Counted from the stretch's first letter, positions 9,042-20,726 are shown. The stretch: DNA of 64,000 nt from Cryoendolithus antarcticus (GCA_002077065.1 NAJO01000046.1:124001-188000), one strand, 5' to 3'. A program made the numbers and translations. Notes: generated by a model not told the origin, from the letters alone.

Positions 9042-11618
9042 TTACCCCTGCACATGATCCCCAGCCATGAGCCTCTCCATCAAAATACTCAAATCCTCCC
9101 GGCTCCCCGGGGTGTTGTCCAAGATGCGTCGCAAATTCATCAGCTTCTCCTCCTGGATCCCCGGATCCGCAGCCAAAATCGCCTGCGCCGAGGTGCAGCC
9201 GTAGAATTCTCCCAGAATTCTCTGCGCTGGGGATGCATTGCTCGGCGAGCCGGGAAACGCGGTGGGGTAGGATGGGGGAGCTTGCTGGGCGTAGGGGTTT
9301 GGTGGGAGGGTTGAAGCTGGGGTGGGGAATTGGGGGGAGTTTTGAGCGAGGGGGCTGGCGTGGGGTCCCGAGCGGAGGTGGTCTGGTAAGGTGTGCTGGA
9401 TGGGAGTGGCGCCGTTGCTGTTGCCGTTACTCTGTTGAGGTGGGAAAGTAGGCGGTGGCTGGCGGGCGACGACGAATGTGGCTAATAGGATTCTCTCCTC
9501 GGTGGGTTGCTTGAGGGAGCAATACTCCAGCATGTCCAGATGATCTGGCACTTTCGCGCCGGGCTCCAGAGGAATGAGATACAGATCCTTGACGAGCTGC
9601 GGCTTGTCGCGGTTGACGACTGCGTACTTCTGCCGGCTTGCGAAGTACTCAAACACCGCATTAAACCCCGAAGCGTCATTATAAGGCGTCAGCGCCAGTA
9701 TCGAGACATCACTCGTGTTGCTCCACTGCAACCCACACAAATACTCCTCAGCCTTCGGCACACCCAACCTACCATCAATACTGAGTTTCGTCGGCAAGAG
9801 ATCGTTCCATGAGATGGTCGAGGAAATATCGCGTCCAGCGACGTATCTCGCATTGACCATTGGCTCGCTCTCGCCCTGCGAGATCTTGCCCTGCCAAACC
9901 ACGGCGTCTGGACCTGAGGGAGCAGCAGGGGCGTACTCCTCATCGTCGTCAGCGAGCATACGGTCGACGTCTGCATCTTCTTTGGCGCCTTCACCGTTGT
10001 TTTGCACGGAGCTGCGGCGGCGAGGGGGCATTTGCAGAGGCCTTGGTCCGGCCGTGGACTGGGTTGGGGACTGGGCAGTGGTCTTGTTCCAGATAGCATT
10101 CACGTCGAAGCTCTGCTGACTCGACTCGCGGCGATGGGGAGGTGCGACTCGGGGGCGGCTGGTGTTTGCTGTTGGCGCTCCGTCAAAGCTGCTCTGATTT
10201 ATGGGTGAAGTCGCGGTATTGGTAGGGTCACTATCTGCGATCTCTACGTTGTCGGAGATGCTGTGGCGGACCGGTCGTGATACTGGCATCGACGAAGAAG
10301 TAGCGTTCTCATCCTCGACCATCTCATCACCTTTGTGAGTGCGGCGATACCTTGGCCCAACTTCCTTTTGATCGATTGTCATCTGGCGATCCGCTTCAGC
10401 CTTCATCTCAGCTCGTTGCTTCTGCTGCTCTTCACTGGCAGCTTCGTCAGGGGTCATCACTGCCAGCTCGTCAGCGGCCAGTGAGCCAGCGACTAGTTCT
10501 TCGAGCAGTGTCTTATTGCGCTTGATGTTGGCGTTCAGCATGCGGAATTGTTGCGCGTAGATCTTGTTTTGTGGGCCGTCGTAGTGCATCGTCAACGCGT
10601 ACTCGATGCGTGAGGCGTGGTGATCGCCTAGACTCGTCGGCGTCTGCCCATCAGGAATGCGGAAACCAGACTGCTGTACGTGTTCGTTGACTCCTTCCGC
10701 GATGACCTTGCTCAGTGCCTGTGCAATTTTCTTGCGATCGGCTGGCAGCTTGTCGATAGGAATGAGAGCTGTGGCTGGATCCTCTGATCCCTTCTTCTGT
10801 GGCACGATCGATGACTTGCGACGCTTGTCTTGCCTCTTCGGCACATCAGCCGGAGTGCCAGGCTGGCTGATCGCGACTTCCGACTCGCGCTTGCGTTTGC
10901 TGCCCGTCTCAGCTGGCGTCTCCAGTGCTGCCTCACTCTCATCAACAGGCGGCGCCTCCTCCTTTACTTCATCATTCTCCTCATCACCGTTGGTGGCAGC
11001 ACTCGGAGTCATCTCCTTCTTCAGCCAACCGCCCTTGCTCTCCTTCTTCGACTTCCGACTCTTGCTCATCTTCTTCTCTGCAAGATAGATCCTCGTTCTC
11101 GTCTCCCATATCTGCTCTCCTCGAGCCAACGCCTCGACAGTCTCAACGTGATCTGCCGGATTGCACTGCTCGCACAGGTAGTTCTCGGGCACCTCATCAT
11201 CGTTGTCCGACATGCCCATGCACACGTTGTGCTGCCATACTGAGCACGCGTCGCACCCGATGAATGCTCGCTTGTCCTCGCCATCGTCGTTGCTGCAGAT
11301 ACAGCGGATGCGCTCCTCGTCTTCATCTGCTTCGGAGACTGCCTGTGATGCTGTCGCCTTCCCTTTCTTGCCCTTGCCCTTGGCTGCCTTGTCCTTCTTT
11401 GGGACTGGTGCTGGTGAGGAGGAGGCCTTGGTGTGCTGGCCTTTGGTCGCGCGCCCAGAGCGGCGTATCGACTCGTCTGCGAGCGCACGTTAGCAAGTGT
11501 CTACTGCAATCGCAGTGTCACGCATCCCAGTGTCTGTCGCGCTGCCTCTGTGGTGCAAGACGCGTTCGAACGACCGCGGACCGCTACGCCTGGGCGACTG
11601 GGGTTGCTTACCTGCCAT
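9042..11618 (-). CDS. BYE1: Transcription factor Bye1: PHD, TFIIS-like and SPOC domains
   Basis: Binds RNA polymerase II and modified histone H3 during early elongation. CDS is complement(join(9042..11476,11612..11618)), 813 aa. Exon 1 is only 7 nt (ATGGCAG). The 135-bp intron starts GTAAGC, carries TGCTAAC and ends CGCAG, giving MADESIRRSGR. A PHD finger lies near residues 60-107 (CICSNDDGED, CDACSVWQHNVC, LCEQC). A basic linker follows. The TFIIS central domain lies near 245-370 (ADRKKIAQALSKVIAEG) and the SPOC domain near 520-690 (VVWQGKISQGES, LVKDLYLIPLEPG). The tail is Pro/Gln-rich. The domain order matches yeast Bye1 and the metazoan PHF3/DIDO group. The tiny first exon explains why a plain ORF search misses the start. 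Confidence 0.93.
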
Positions 11619-12291
11619 GCTGGCGATGTCGCCGGGTTCAGTACGCGTGAGATGACAAATGCGTGGCAGTGATGGCTGTGGCAGTCGATGATACACGCGC
11701 GTTTGCAAGCACTTCACGAGACTAAACTATGGCTGCCTTCCTGACTGATCCGCCCCAGTTGCAACAATGAAGTGGCCACCAACTCAGACTCTCTGAGCGA
11801 TGCGACTGCCGTGCAAGACTCGAACTTCAGGCTGCCGATTGGCGCAAGAACCTCCCCTTGCTTGCTTGTGTGCTTTCGGCGGTAGTGCTACCGGCTGCGT
11901 CCTCGTCGTGTCGGTCGTTGCACTTTGCAGCCTCTGACGACTTTGCGTTCACTGCGTAATGGACGTGCCGTTGATGCGCTTCGCTGTGGTGAATGGCCAC
12001 GTGACGCCCACGGCCCGATCGGGCTCTGTGCTAGAGCACGACTTGATTCTTTCGTCTGTGTTCGTGGATCGCGTGAGTGCGATCAATGTCAGTCGTGTAG
12101 TGCAAATCGCGTTCGCGCGATGTTGGTGTGGGAAGAGAGGTTGTTGTCGCATGGAGTCGGCATGAAGTGGAGAAGTTGCGCTTGCGACAGGGTTCCATCA
12201 TGACTAAGCGTCTCGAGTCACGTGCTAGATATCAACTGACGAACATTTCCCTATGGTTAACAACGACCTCCGGGCTGCGGGGAGAATCACG
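11619..12291. other. Divergent intergenic region, BYE1 and ZNF830-like gene
   Basis: Contains the promoters of two divergent genes. Short open frames on both strands (for example 11925-12203) have no domain or splice support. Nothing else recognised. Confidence 0.5.
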
Positions 12292-13143
12292 ATGGCAGCT
12301 ACAGAAGACGCCCGCGCTCTCCTCCGCGCAGCGCGCAAAGAGCGTCGGATCACGCATCCCCACGCCTCGTACACAAGCTCCGGCAACCTGCTCTGCAACC
12401 TCTGTGAAGTACCCGTGAAGAGTGAAGCAGCATGGGGAGGCCATCTGCATTCCACTGGGCACACACTACGTCTTAGCAGGGCGCAAGATGCAGCTCGAAG
12501 GACAACGGAAATCGGGACTGGTAGCACACGCAAGCGAAAGGCTGAAAGTCCGGCGATCGAGGAACAGGCAGAGGACGGGAGTAAGCGCGTACGATTTGAG
12601 GAGGATGTCATGACAGAAGCAGCTCCTCAAGAATCTGCAGTCTCCAGAAGCGACGCTAAGGCTCCCATCCTCCTCTCGGTAGCAGAGGAAACCAATCCAA
12701 CCGACGAAGCCGAGCTCGCCCTCCTCAACGCCGAGCTCTCAGCCCTCGACCAAGCCTCCCTTTACGCAAACGCTACGATCTTTGCCCCGGCTCTCTCAGC
12801 CGACGACCTTGCCGCCCAAGCGCGAGAAGACATCTCCGCGCAGCGAGGGAAGCGGGATGTCGAGATTGCGGATGAGAGGGAGGAAGCGGAGGGGAGACTG
12901 CAGGAGGAGTTTGCGGAGATGGAGGAGCTTGAGGGACGGGTGAGGAAGCTACGGGAACGGAGGGAAGGGTTAAGAAGTGGGTCGATGGGGGGCGGGGAGG
13001 GTGTGGTGAGAGGTGCACGGATGGAGAAGACGGCGGAGGAGCCTGGAGGTGAGGTGGTCAGAGTGTCAGAGACTGCTCTTGACGAAGATGATGATGATGA
13101 TGACGAGGAAGACGATGACGGGTGGGCATTCGGTGCGAGATAG
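12292..13143 (+). CDS. ZNF830/CCDC16-like C2H2 zinc-finger protein
   Basis: The 283-aa product starts at the ATG at 12292 (MAATEDARALLRAARKERRI). The upstream in-frame ATG at 12253 would add 13 residues not typical of the family. One C2H2 finger lies near residues 35-62 (LLCNLCEVPVKSEAAWGGHLHSTGH). A basic stretch follows (STRKRKAES), then a Glu-rich coiled coil near 200-235, then an Asp-rich tail ending WAFGAR. This architecture fits the ZNF830/CCDC16 group, which has splicing- and checkpoint-related roles in animals; function in fungi is inference. The acidic tail is encoded by a gat/gac microsatellite near 13083-13118. Confidence 0.8.
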   Translation: MAATEDARALLRAARKERRITHPHASYTSSGNLLCNLCEVPVKSEAAWGGHLHSTGHTLRLSRAQDAARRTTEIGTGSTRKRKAESPAIEEQAEDGSKRVRFEEDVMTEAAPQESAVSRSDAKAPILLSVAEETNPTDEAELALLNAELSALDQASLYANATIFAPALSADDLAAQAREDISAQRGKRDVEIADEREEAEGRLQEEFAEMEELEGRVRKLRERREGLRSGSMGGGEGVVRGARMEKTAEEPGGEVVRVSETALDEDDDDDDEEDDDGWAFGAR

Positions 13144-13407
13144 TACTGCCAGCGAATTGAACGACCGCACGAAAACTTCACGCAGTTACACGTACTGTAA
13201 CTTTGAACTCAAGTCCGCGAATCCGTCAAACGTATGTCGTAATAATGCGATTCGGCGAACGACGAATGTCAACTCACAATTTTCTCCGGCCACATCCCAT
13301 ACCCCTTCGCGACCCTGACACCTGCTGCCGCTGGTCAGGGGTCGGATGCTCAACCCCATGTGTCTCAAGATCTCCAGGATCACATTGCCACCATCTTCAC
13401 TCTGCAA

Positions 13408-14139
13408 TCAGCTACAAGTAGGCTTGAACACCCCGAGATCGACTAGCCACGCACCTGTCTCCGAGTCAGCAGCCAGCCCAATCCCTCGAAATCGACTCTC
13501 GCAAGAGCAACTCACCAGAGTTGAACTCCGAATACACCTCGCTGATCAGCCATTTCGGGTCTGGGTTCTTCGTCCCGTTCTTCGTGACGCCAATCACCAA
13601 GATCCCAGTCACCTGCTGTGGCGTGAGAGCGGAGCGCCAGCGGACGGTGACCTACTCGCAGAAGTCAGAATGTGGCCTCGGGATCAGAGGAGAGGAGAAA
13701 GGATAGGGTAAAGGATGTGAGACGTACGTGGTCGCAAGCCAGCCACTGGTTGAGGATCTGGAACGGGATAGCGGGTTGCGATGACTGGGCTGCTTCGAAA
13801 GCAGAGCGGGACGTAAATGTTGCGGTGCCGAGCTGTGATATGTCAGTATACCTATCAATCTATCGGGCCCGCAAAGGCACTCACGGCCACTGGCCCAGAA
13901 CATCCACTGTTGATCAGCTCTATAACACTGTCCGAATAATCCGTGAAGCCGCTTGCGAGAACCTTGTCGGCGAGGGCTTTGGAGTAGCTTGTGATGAGCG
14001 TTGCGAAGTTGTTGGCTACTGAGGTCGCTTCGGAGTCGGACATGCAAGTTGAGAGAGTGCGGGACTCGAGATTGGTGTTGGGGTAGGCTGAGGTTGTGAG
14101 GGCGAGGAGGGAGGTTAGAGCAGGGAGGAAGAGATGCAT
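13408..14139 (-). CDS. Small secreted NTF2-like domain protein
   Basis: CDS is complement(join(13408..13454,13516..13651,13728..13832,13885..14139)), 180 aa in four exons. Introns are 61, 76 and 52 bp, with donors GTGAGT, GTACGT and GTGAGT. A signal peptide is clear (MHLFLPALTSLLALTTSAYP). The mature part resembles the fungal secreted NTF2-like cone fold (ATSVANNFATLITSYS, DSVIELINSGCSGPVA, QWLACDHVTVRW, GAWLVDLGVFKPTCS). Four cysteines suggest two disulfides. Role unknown; relatives are often among small secreted proteins of plant-associated fungi. The splice model keeps frame across all joins and ends in a sensible C-terminus. Confidence 0.82.
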
Positions 14140-15443
14140 GGCTGTCGATTAGGAAGTATTGATCTTGAGAAAGTGTATGGAAGAATGTCGGAGACGTGGA
14201 ATGTAAGCGAAAGTGATATGAGGTGCTAATCGCGAAGGTCCGAAGGAGATACTGCTGATGGAAACGGAGAGAACAGGACGCTACCTCACCTCTTATCAAT
14301 ACCCTTCTCTCCCTCTGAAGTCGACACCAAGACTTGTCTCCCGATTGACAAGCCTCAGCTCGCCTCATCTCCCAGTTTAGATGTCAGAAAAGGCGCCGAA
14401 ATATCCAAGGGTTATTCAGCTCGAGATCTCCATAAGCCGTATTCCCCCATGGCATGTGCATTGGCGAGATTAGTGCGACGAGAATGCAAGAGCACTACTT
14501 ACGCATATGGACAATGTACGCAGTGTAGCGAAGCACTGTGATCTGTGGCCGCAGTGGTGCGGCGCGATATGCGTTGTGTGTCGGCTGATGCCGTTCGTGC
14601 ATGCATGATACCGATCATTCGGGAGGTAAGGCCTATATATGGCCAAGCCGGGTGGTCTGTTGCAGAGTTTCCGATACTGTCGGGGCCGACGTGCTTTCCG
14701 TGAGTGAAATCAGGACTCCAAGCGCGTTGTAGACCAGCTTTTATTGATTTGAAGCTGAAGTCTGGACTGAAGCTGCAGTGCAGTATGCGGCTCGCCATCT
14801 GTACACAACATCCAATAGCACCGCGTTAGCTGCTGTACTTACGTCGTGCTGCTGGAGAGCAGAGAGCGCACTAAGTCGATGCCTAAGGAGCTGAGCATGT
14901 CACCGCGACTGGCTGTGTGATCTGAATGTGTCGAACCTAGTGTACATGTACACCACTGTGAGAAGGCGGCTAGAATTTGCCAATTTCGAAAGTCCATTTA
15001 TCTCTATCGGGGCAGCGCAACAATTAGTAGGTCTCTTCGCGGAGCGGGCTGATTTGGTCGCACTGTCGGCTTGCAGGATCACGATGGCGGTTATGAAGGA
15101 CTCTGTGGTAATCCTGAGATGAGGCGTGCTCCGTTTTCGCACGGCGGCATACCCACGCTTTGCATCTGGCATTGGTCTGGATCCTGACTTTTGGAGGCCA
15201 CAGCCGGCATCATAAGATCGAAGTCGGCCAGTCGCACAACATGAAGCCCGTTCGTGCAGTGCGTATCATTCTCGTGGCACGGGCGCGTGAGCATTGCGTC
15301 TTGGATATCTTGGACCTCAATTTGCTTCGCCATCTAGAGGATGGGATCGATCGTGAACGGACGATTGGCAAGCAATCGAGCATGCGTGGTGCCGGTACAT
15401 AACCTATACGCGTAAGAGTGATTCATGTCGGCCAACACGTACG
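14140..15443. other. Intergenic region, 1.3 kb
   Basis: No supported gene. Short frames (14499-14798 minus, 14900-15172 minus) have no domain and overlap each other's shadows. A TATA-like run (cctatatatggcc) sits near 14630-14643. Promoters of the NTF2-like gene and of the ORF at 15444 are expected at the two ends. Confidence 0.4.
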
Positions 15444-15770
15444 ATGTCCAGCGAAATGCAGTCGGTAGATCCACAAACCCCTGACCAAGATGTGGAAATG
15501 CCATCTCCATCACTTGTCCCCAAGCCCCTATTCAGCGAGAGATCTAAATCGCAAGCTAAAGCGCCCGAAAACGAAAAGGAGCCGGATCCTCCTCCCCGTG
15601 CCCAAGGCCCCAAGGAGACAGCCGAAGAGAGGAACAAGCGCGACCTTGCCGTGCTGAGAACCATGCTGGCGTCTCGTGAGACGGCTATAGTGGAACGGCG
15701 GCAAGAGATCCAAACTCTTGAGCGGCTTCAACGCATCGTGCAGTTGCACATAGACGTCGCTCTGGAGTAG
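15444..15770 (+). CDS. Hypothetical 108-aa coiled-coil protein
   Basis: Not recognised. The first half (residues 1-55) is acidic, Pro/Ser-rich and likely disordered. The second half (about 58-105) is a charged helix with heptad character (ETAEERNKRDLAVLRTMLAS onward), predicted to coil. There is no signal peptide, membrane segment or intron. Amino-acid composition and a continuous acidic-then-helical layout favour a real gene over a random frame. A 14-bp tandem duplication (gcgagatggctaga) follows at about 15819-15846. Confidence 0.42.
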   Translation: MSSEMQSVDPQTPDQDVEMPSPSLVPKPLFSERSKSQAKAPENEKEPDPPPRAQGPKETAEERNKRDLAVLRTMLASRETAIVERRQEIQTLERLQRIVQLHIDVALE

Positions 15771-16105
15771 GTCTTACACGAGAGGTAAGAAACAGGGGCG
15801 CAGACGTTACCGCGATGCAGCGAGATGGCTAGAGCGAGATGGCTAGATTGGGGTCTTGCATGTAGGATGTGGCGGCCATGTGGGTGCAAGGGATGTTGGA
15901 AGTGGATAATGGCAAGAGGGAGGCAGAAACGGAGCAGCCCGCCGCCTAGGTCTTGGCGAGAGCGAAGTGAATGAAGATTACCAGACAGCAACCACATAGT
16001 ATCGTATAACGAACGACGCTCGTCAGCGTTCACACCTCTCCCAACCGGGATCCTTCATCCCCTCCTTCTCCCCGTCGCGCCCGTAGGCGCGCCCCCACTG
16101 CCAAA
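15771..16105. other. Intergenic region upstream of SAF4
   Basis: About 335 bp. It holds the 14-bp tandem duplication gcgagatggctaga near 15819-15846 and a pyrimidine-rich leader just before the SAF4 start (16040-16100). Nothing else seen. Confidence 0.45.
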
Positions 16106-16954
16106 ATGCAAGGCTTCAACATGGGCCGCTACCATCCCCCCGACGCCCCCATCACAAATCCTAACACCCTCCACCGCCGCCGTGCGCCCGGCACGCTCTC
16201 CAAATCCGGCACGCAAACAGTCCGCTTCGAAATGCCCTTCGCAGTCTGGTGCTCCACGTGCCCCAAACCGACTCTGATTCCGCAAGGCGTACGTTTCAAT
16301 GCCGAGAAGAAGAAAGTCGGGATGTACTTTAGTACGCCGATATGGGAGTTCAAGATGAAGCATAACATCTGTGGCGGGGCGGTGGAGATAAGGACTGATC
16401 CGAAGACGACGAGATATCTGGTCATGGGTGGAGGGAAAGCGAGGGATTATGGGGAGGAGGTCGCGGTGCTCGGCGGGCCGGTGCTGAGCGAGAGGGAGAA
16501 GGCTGAAAGGCAGGAAGATGCGTTCGCGGCGCTTGAGGGGAAGGCAGAGGAGAAAGCTGTGGTGCTCGAGGGGAAGAGAAGGGTTGAGGAGTTGTTTGAG
16601 GGCAGGGAGAGGGATTGGAGGGATACGTGGAGTGCCAATCGGAGATTGAGGGAGGGATTCCGGCGGGAGAGAAAGGTATTAAAGAGGGAAGAGGAGGGGA
16701 GGGAGAGGTTGAAGGAGAAGTTTGGCATTGAGGTCGAGGTCCAGGAGGAGGTTGAGCAGGATCGACAGAGGGCGAAGTTGGTGGTGTTTGGTGATGAGGG
16801 TGAGCGGGAAACTCGAGGCTCAGAGCACTTCCTACGTACGCCCGGGAGGCCATCGAACAGCATGCGGAAGATACCAGTGAGCAATAGCAAGTCCGATGCC
16901 TTGCGGCGACAGCTCGTGAGCAACACCCGAGCAGCCATCGATCCATTCGGATGA
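16106..16954 (+). CDS. SAF4: Splicing factor Saf4/CCDC130, Yju2/CWC16 family
   Basis: A spliceosome-associated protein of the CWC16 (DUF572) family. The 282-aa single-exon protein opens MQGFNMGRYHPPD, the hallmark start of the CCDC130 branch; Yju2 proper starts differently. A four-Cys zinc site is visible (WCSTCPKPT near residues 48-56, and a further Cys in HNICGGAVEIRTDP). Conserved blocks include VRFNAEKKKVGMYFSTPI. The second half (about 125-225) is a long charged coiled coil. The C-terminal part is Ser/Arg-rich. The gene converges on the flavin monooxygenase, with 228 bp between stop codons. Confidence 0.93.
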   Translation: MQGFNMGRYHPPDAPITNPNTLHRRRAPGTLSKSGTQTVRFEMPFAVWCSTCPKPTLIPQGVRFNAEKKKVGMYFSTPIWEFKMKHNICGGAVEIRTDPKTTRYLVMGGGKARDYGEEVAVLGGPVLSEREKAERQEDAFAALEGKAEEKAVVLEGKRRVEELFEGRERDWRDTWSANRRLREGFRRERKVLKREEEGRERLKEKFGIEVEVQEEVEQDRQRAKLVVFGDEGERETRGSEHFLRTPGRPSNSMRKIPVSNSKSDALRRQLVSNTRAAIDPFG

Positions 16955-17182
16955 AGGTTTGAGCATCTTTACCCTTCAGCATGGCGTTTGGAGGAAACAT
17001 ATACCCTTTTGATCCTGGATTTGTGGATTTCAAAGCACATCATGGTGTTATGCATTATATAGATCTAGCACACGACGCTGAACCATCACCACGACCAGTA
17101 TGCCCAATGTCCCAATACAGCCCTCCTCTTCTATCCCCATTCTACACCCCACATGATCCTCACACCATGCACTCCCATTCTC

Positions 17183-18514
17183 CTAGTACCCAATATCCAC
17201 CGTCGTCACATCCTCAATGAAGTGCTTCTGCCTCGTCCCACTCGTAAACCACAAAAACCACGGGATAACATAGGTCTTAATCTTATGTCCCAACCACCCA
17301 GCATCGCTCACAGTCCTCACAACATCTTTGCTCTCCTCGAAAGCGGCTTCAATGCGGCCGCGGCGCAACTTCTCGTAAGCGTCGAAAGCCTCTTTCATGT
17401 TATTGCCGGGCTTGCCCTTTTCGATCCAGCGGGTCAGGCAGCGGGAGAAGAGAACGGTGTCTTCGAAGACTATGCCTGTGGATTCGCCTTGTGGGGGCAT
17501 GGCGTGCTGTAAGATATGTCAGTGGCGGAGGGTGGAGGGGAGGGCGAGGGTAGGACTTACTGCTGCGTCGCCGAGGAGCATAACCCGATCGGTAGCCCAC
17601 TTCCCGTGCTTGGAAAGCGTGAAGATAGGCCACAAAAAGAAGTCCTCCGCCTTCTTGATCAAAGGCACAATACAAGGGATATTCGAATCCCCGAATCTTG
17701 ACAAGATCTCCGCCCTCGTCTTCTCCGCCTCGGCGCCCTTAGCCTTCCAGCCATCCCGAGACCCAATATCAGGCACCTGCATCACAGCGCCAATGTACAC
17801 GGAGTCCTTGGCGGAGTTGTGGTAGCTCGTGAGCAGCATGCCGCGGCGCGCGAAGTTGATGGCCGTGCAGTCGAAGTGCACCGCGAAGTCCTTCTCGATA
17901 GGCGCAAAGCCAAAGGCGTTGGCGACGCCAGAGTAGGTCTCCTTGCGCTCGGGCTCGACGTGCTTGTTGCGGGTGACGGAGTGGATGCCATCGCAACCCA
18001 TAAGCAGATCACCAGAAACGGTCTCGCCGTCCTCGAAAGTGAGAGTGACTTTGTCGGCGGTCTCTTTAATGTCTATGGTCTTTTTGCCGCAGGTGAGAGT
18101 GATGTTCTCATGCTGCTCGAGCGTGGAAAGCACGCCCTTGAGGGCATCTCCGCGAGTGATGCGCAGGGCTTTGTAGGGCGGGTTGCCGACGCCTTTGCCT
18201 TCTGGGCCGCTGAAGTCAGAGGTTGCGAGGCGCGTGGAATAGATGTCGAAGACTTCGAGGAAGTCGATCGTGTGGCCGTAGTCGCGCTCGCGGATGATTG
18301 GGAGGGCACCGAGGTGGTCTAGCAGGCGAAGGGCATTCGGTGTGAGGTTTACGGCGCCGCCAATTGTTGCGGGCACCGGGCGAACTTCGAAGATCCTGAT
18401 CCGGGGGATCTGGTCTTTGGGTGCGAACTTGGTGAGGGCGAGAGCGGTGGTCAAGCCTGCGATACCTCCTCCCAGGATGAGAATCTCCAGGCCCTGTGAA
18501 GATGCTGGTGCCAT
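17183..18514 (-). CDS. FAD-dependent monooxygenase, salicylate hydroxylase-like
   Basis: CDS is complement(join(17183..17506,17561..18514)), 425 aa. The 54-bp intron (GTAAGT..TTACAG) falls inside the FAD-ribityl motif and joins LLGDAA to HAMPPQGES. Class A flavoprotein hydroxylase signatures are present: GxGxxG (LILGGGIAGL near residue 11), DG motif (LLMGCDGIHS) and GD motif (VMLLGDAAHAMPPQGE). The C-terminal helix is hydrophobic (YVIPWFLWF). It would use NAD(P)H and O2 to hydroxylate an aromatic or polyketide-like substrate, which the sequence does not identify. No neighbouring gene suggests a pathway. Confidence 0.92.
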
Positions 18515-19622
18515 GTTTGCTGCTTTCCTTGTGTACGGTGTTCTTTCTCGTAGACTTCTACCTTACTTCCCAAACACAGCAATTGAACGATGGAGACAGA
18601 GAGGAATGAAACCCGCGTCACCACTCGAGAGATAATAGTTTACCTGATTCGGCTCTTGATGAGGCTAACCTTATTATAGCTTACCTGCGCCCTGACCCCG
18701 ATCCTGTCACGCTTGGGGATCCGGCAGGCGGAGCGAATTCATCAAATGCTTGTGACGGCGGAGCCCGGCTGATGCCGTCGAATCCTCCGCGTGGTATTAC
18801 CAAAGTCTCTCTGATGGCCTTCTCAGGTGTGGTCAGGGTAATTCTGAAAGGTCAGGTAATTGACGCGCCGATCTGCAGCACGATATGTACGGGCAATTTG
18901 GAGTCCCAGATTGACGATTTGCTTGGTGTTTTCGAGATAGGCAATCCTGCAGGTGCATGCCCGGATCGGCGCTAAATCTGAGCTATTTCGAGCTGCCTTA
19001 CACGTGGGATCTCGGTGTTTAAAGAGCCTGAGATGCCGACGGTCTACCTCTTCGTTATCATTGGCGATTCACAACAAGTCACAATGCTTATGCAGCCAGG
19101 CTGTCCGACAACGAGACGTGCTATACGTTATCGGCGTTTGTGGCAAAGCGGACGATCTTGGATCTCACCGGCGACTTAGTGATGGTACGAGACTGTCGCC
19201 AGTTCACGCCGTTCTTTGCCTGTAAACGGAGCTAGGAACGATACCATAGGCTACTTGCAGCCTGCGGTCTTGTGGAAGTCACCCTACCCTGAACAACATG
19301 AGATTGCACCGATGATCCGTTTACGGTTGAGCTCATCACAAGTTCTGAAAGCAGTCGACGTGAGCGGCCGTCAGAACCAAGTCCACGAATGCCTAGTAGC
19401 CCATTGAAGACATCAGTAGGGGTACGACCTGCGAAGAGCGATCTTGCTCAATGCCTAGTGGGCAGTCTGCTAAATCTAGCACGCTCGGTAAGTAGAAGGC
19501 ATACATGTCGTCGAATTCGGCGACGGTCACCTGGGTATTGATCGAGATATATAAGAACGCGATCAATGTCCCAGTCAGCACTTCACTGTGCTCGCTTGAT
19601 TCCACTAGAATCGCCTTCATTG
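18515..19622. other. Intergenic region, 1.1 kb
   Basis: No supported gene. Frames at 18772-18975, 18953-19225 and 19393-19620 lack any domain or composition bias. A TATA-like tatataag lies near 19547-19555, about 70 bp before the start of the SMP-30-like pseudogene, and may be its old promoter. Confidence 0.45.
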
Positions 19623-20726
19623 ATGCAGTTCTTCATTGTCATTGCTTCTTTGTGTTTGCTTTCATCAGCCCTATATGCCTCTCCTATACATGCTCACAAC
19701 ATCTCAGTAGATGCCAATGCGTTACTTAAGACCGTCTACCAGTTCCCGAACGGGACATGGGTTGAGAACATCGCGGTCCGTTCTAATGGCAAGCTGCTTG
19801 CGACCCTGCTGTTTAAGCCCGAGGTCTGGGAGATAGATCCAATCGAATACAGCGCGAATCTAATCTACAGCTTCCCGGATGCGAACTGCACTCTAGGCAT
19901 TGCAGAGTATGCACCAGACGCCTTCGGCATTGTGACTCTCCCATTTGCGTAGTAATTGAACCCCCAGACTGACACAGTGCAGAACGTCGGCAATTCCACA
20001 CCAGCCGGCGGTGTCACCGGCTCGTGGTCAGTCTGGAGCCTCGATCTCAGCCAGTGGCGCCATCACGGCCCTGTCATACTCAAGTCGCGACCGCCGGTCA
20101 CCGCACGTAAGATACTCGACATAACATCTGCCACCTTCCTCAACGGCCTTGCGGCTCCGCCGCTGGCTCCAGGTGTGCTCCTATCAGCTGACTCTGGTGC
20201 AGGTCTCATCTACCGCATTGATACCAAGCGCAGCACCTGAGACATCTTCCTCGATGATCTGACGCTCAAGCCGAATGCCTCTGCCGTCCCGCTTCTTGGT
20301 GTGAACGGCGTGCAGATCCGAGACAACTGTTTGTACTACGACAACACTTTCCAATCCCCCTTGCTAGCCCGCGTGCCGTTCCATCCGACCACTGCAACGG
20401 TCTCAGGCCCAGTAGAAGTACTATCCAATACTCACACATACCCCTTGAATGGTAATAATGGCCAAGCAGACGACTTCACTTTCGACCAGGGAGGGAAGAT
20501 TTGGCTGGCGACCGCATCGAGTAGTCTAGTGAAGCTGGATCTCACGTCTAAAAGGCAGACCTTGATTGCGGGCGAGCCTGGCAGCTTGGCGCTGGTGGGT
20601 AGTACGGCTGCTAAACTCGCGAGGGACGGAAGGACGTTGTATATCACTACGAACGGAGGGATCTCGGATCCTGTAAATGGTATTGAGGGCGGGAAGGTAT
20701 TCTCGCTAGACACGTCTTTGCTGTGA
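19623..20726 (+). pseudogene. SMP-30/gluconolactonase-like secreted beta-propeller, disabled
   Basis: One reading frame stays open from a signal peptide (MQFFIVIASLCLLSSALYAS) to the C-terminus, except for stops TAG TAA at 19950-19955 and TGA at 20238-20240. All three segments are in the same frame, so no insertion or deletion is needed. The segments carry six-bladed propeller features (WVENIAVRSNGKLLATLL, GSWSVWSLDLS, FLNGLA, GVNGVQIRDNCLYY, ADDFTFDQGGKIWLAT). A 29-nt gtagta..acacag intron could remove the first stops but is too short and shifts the frame. Intact length would be about 365 aa, normal for these fungal secreted proteins. Confidence 0.8.

Noticed and set aside
19949..19977. 29-nt gtagta..acacag intron that would remove the first stops of the SMP-30-like gene
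   Set aside because: Shorter than any other intron in the window (minimum 44 bp) and it breaks the downstream frame.
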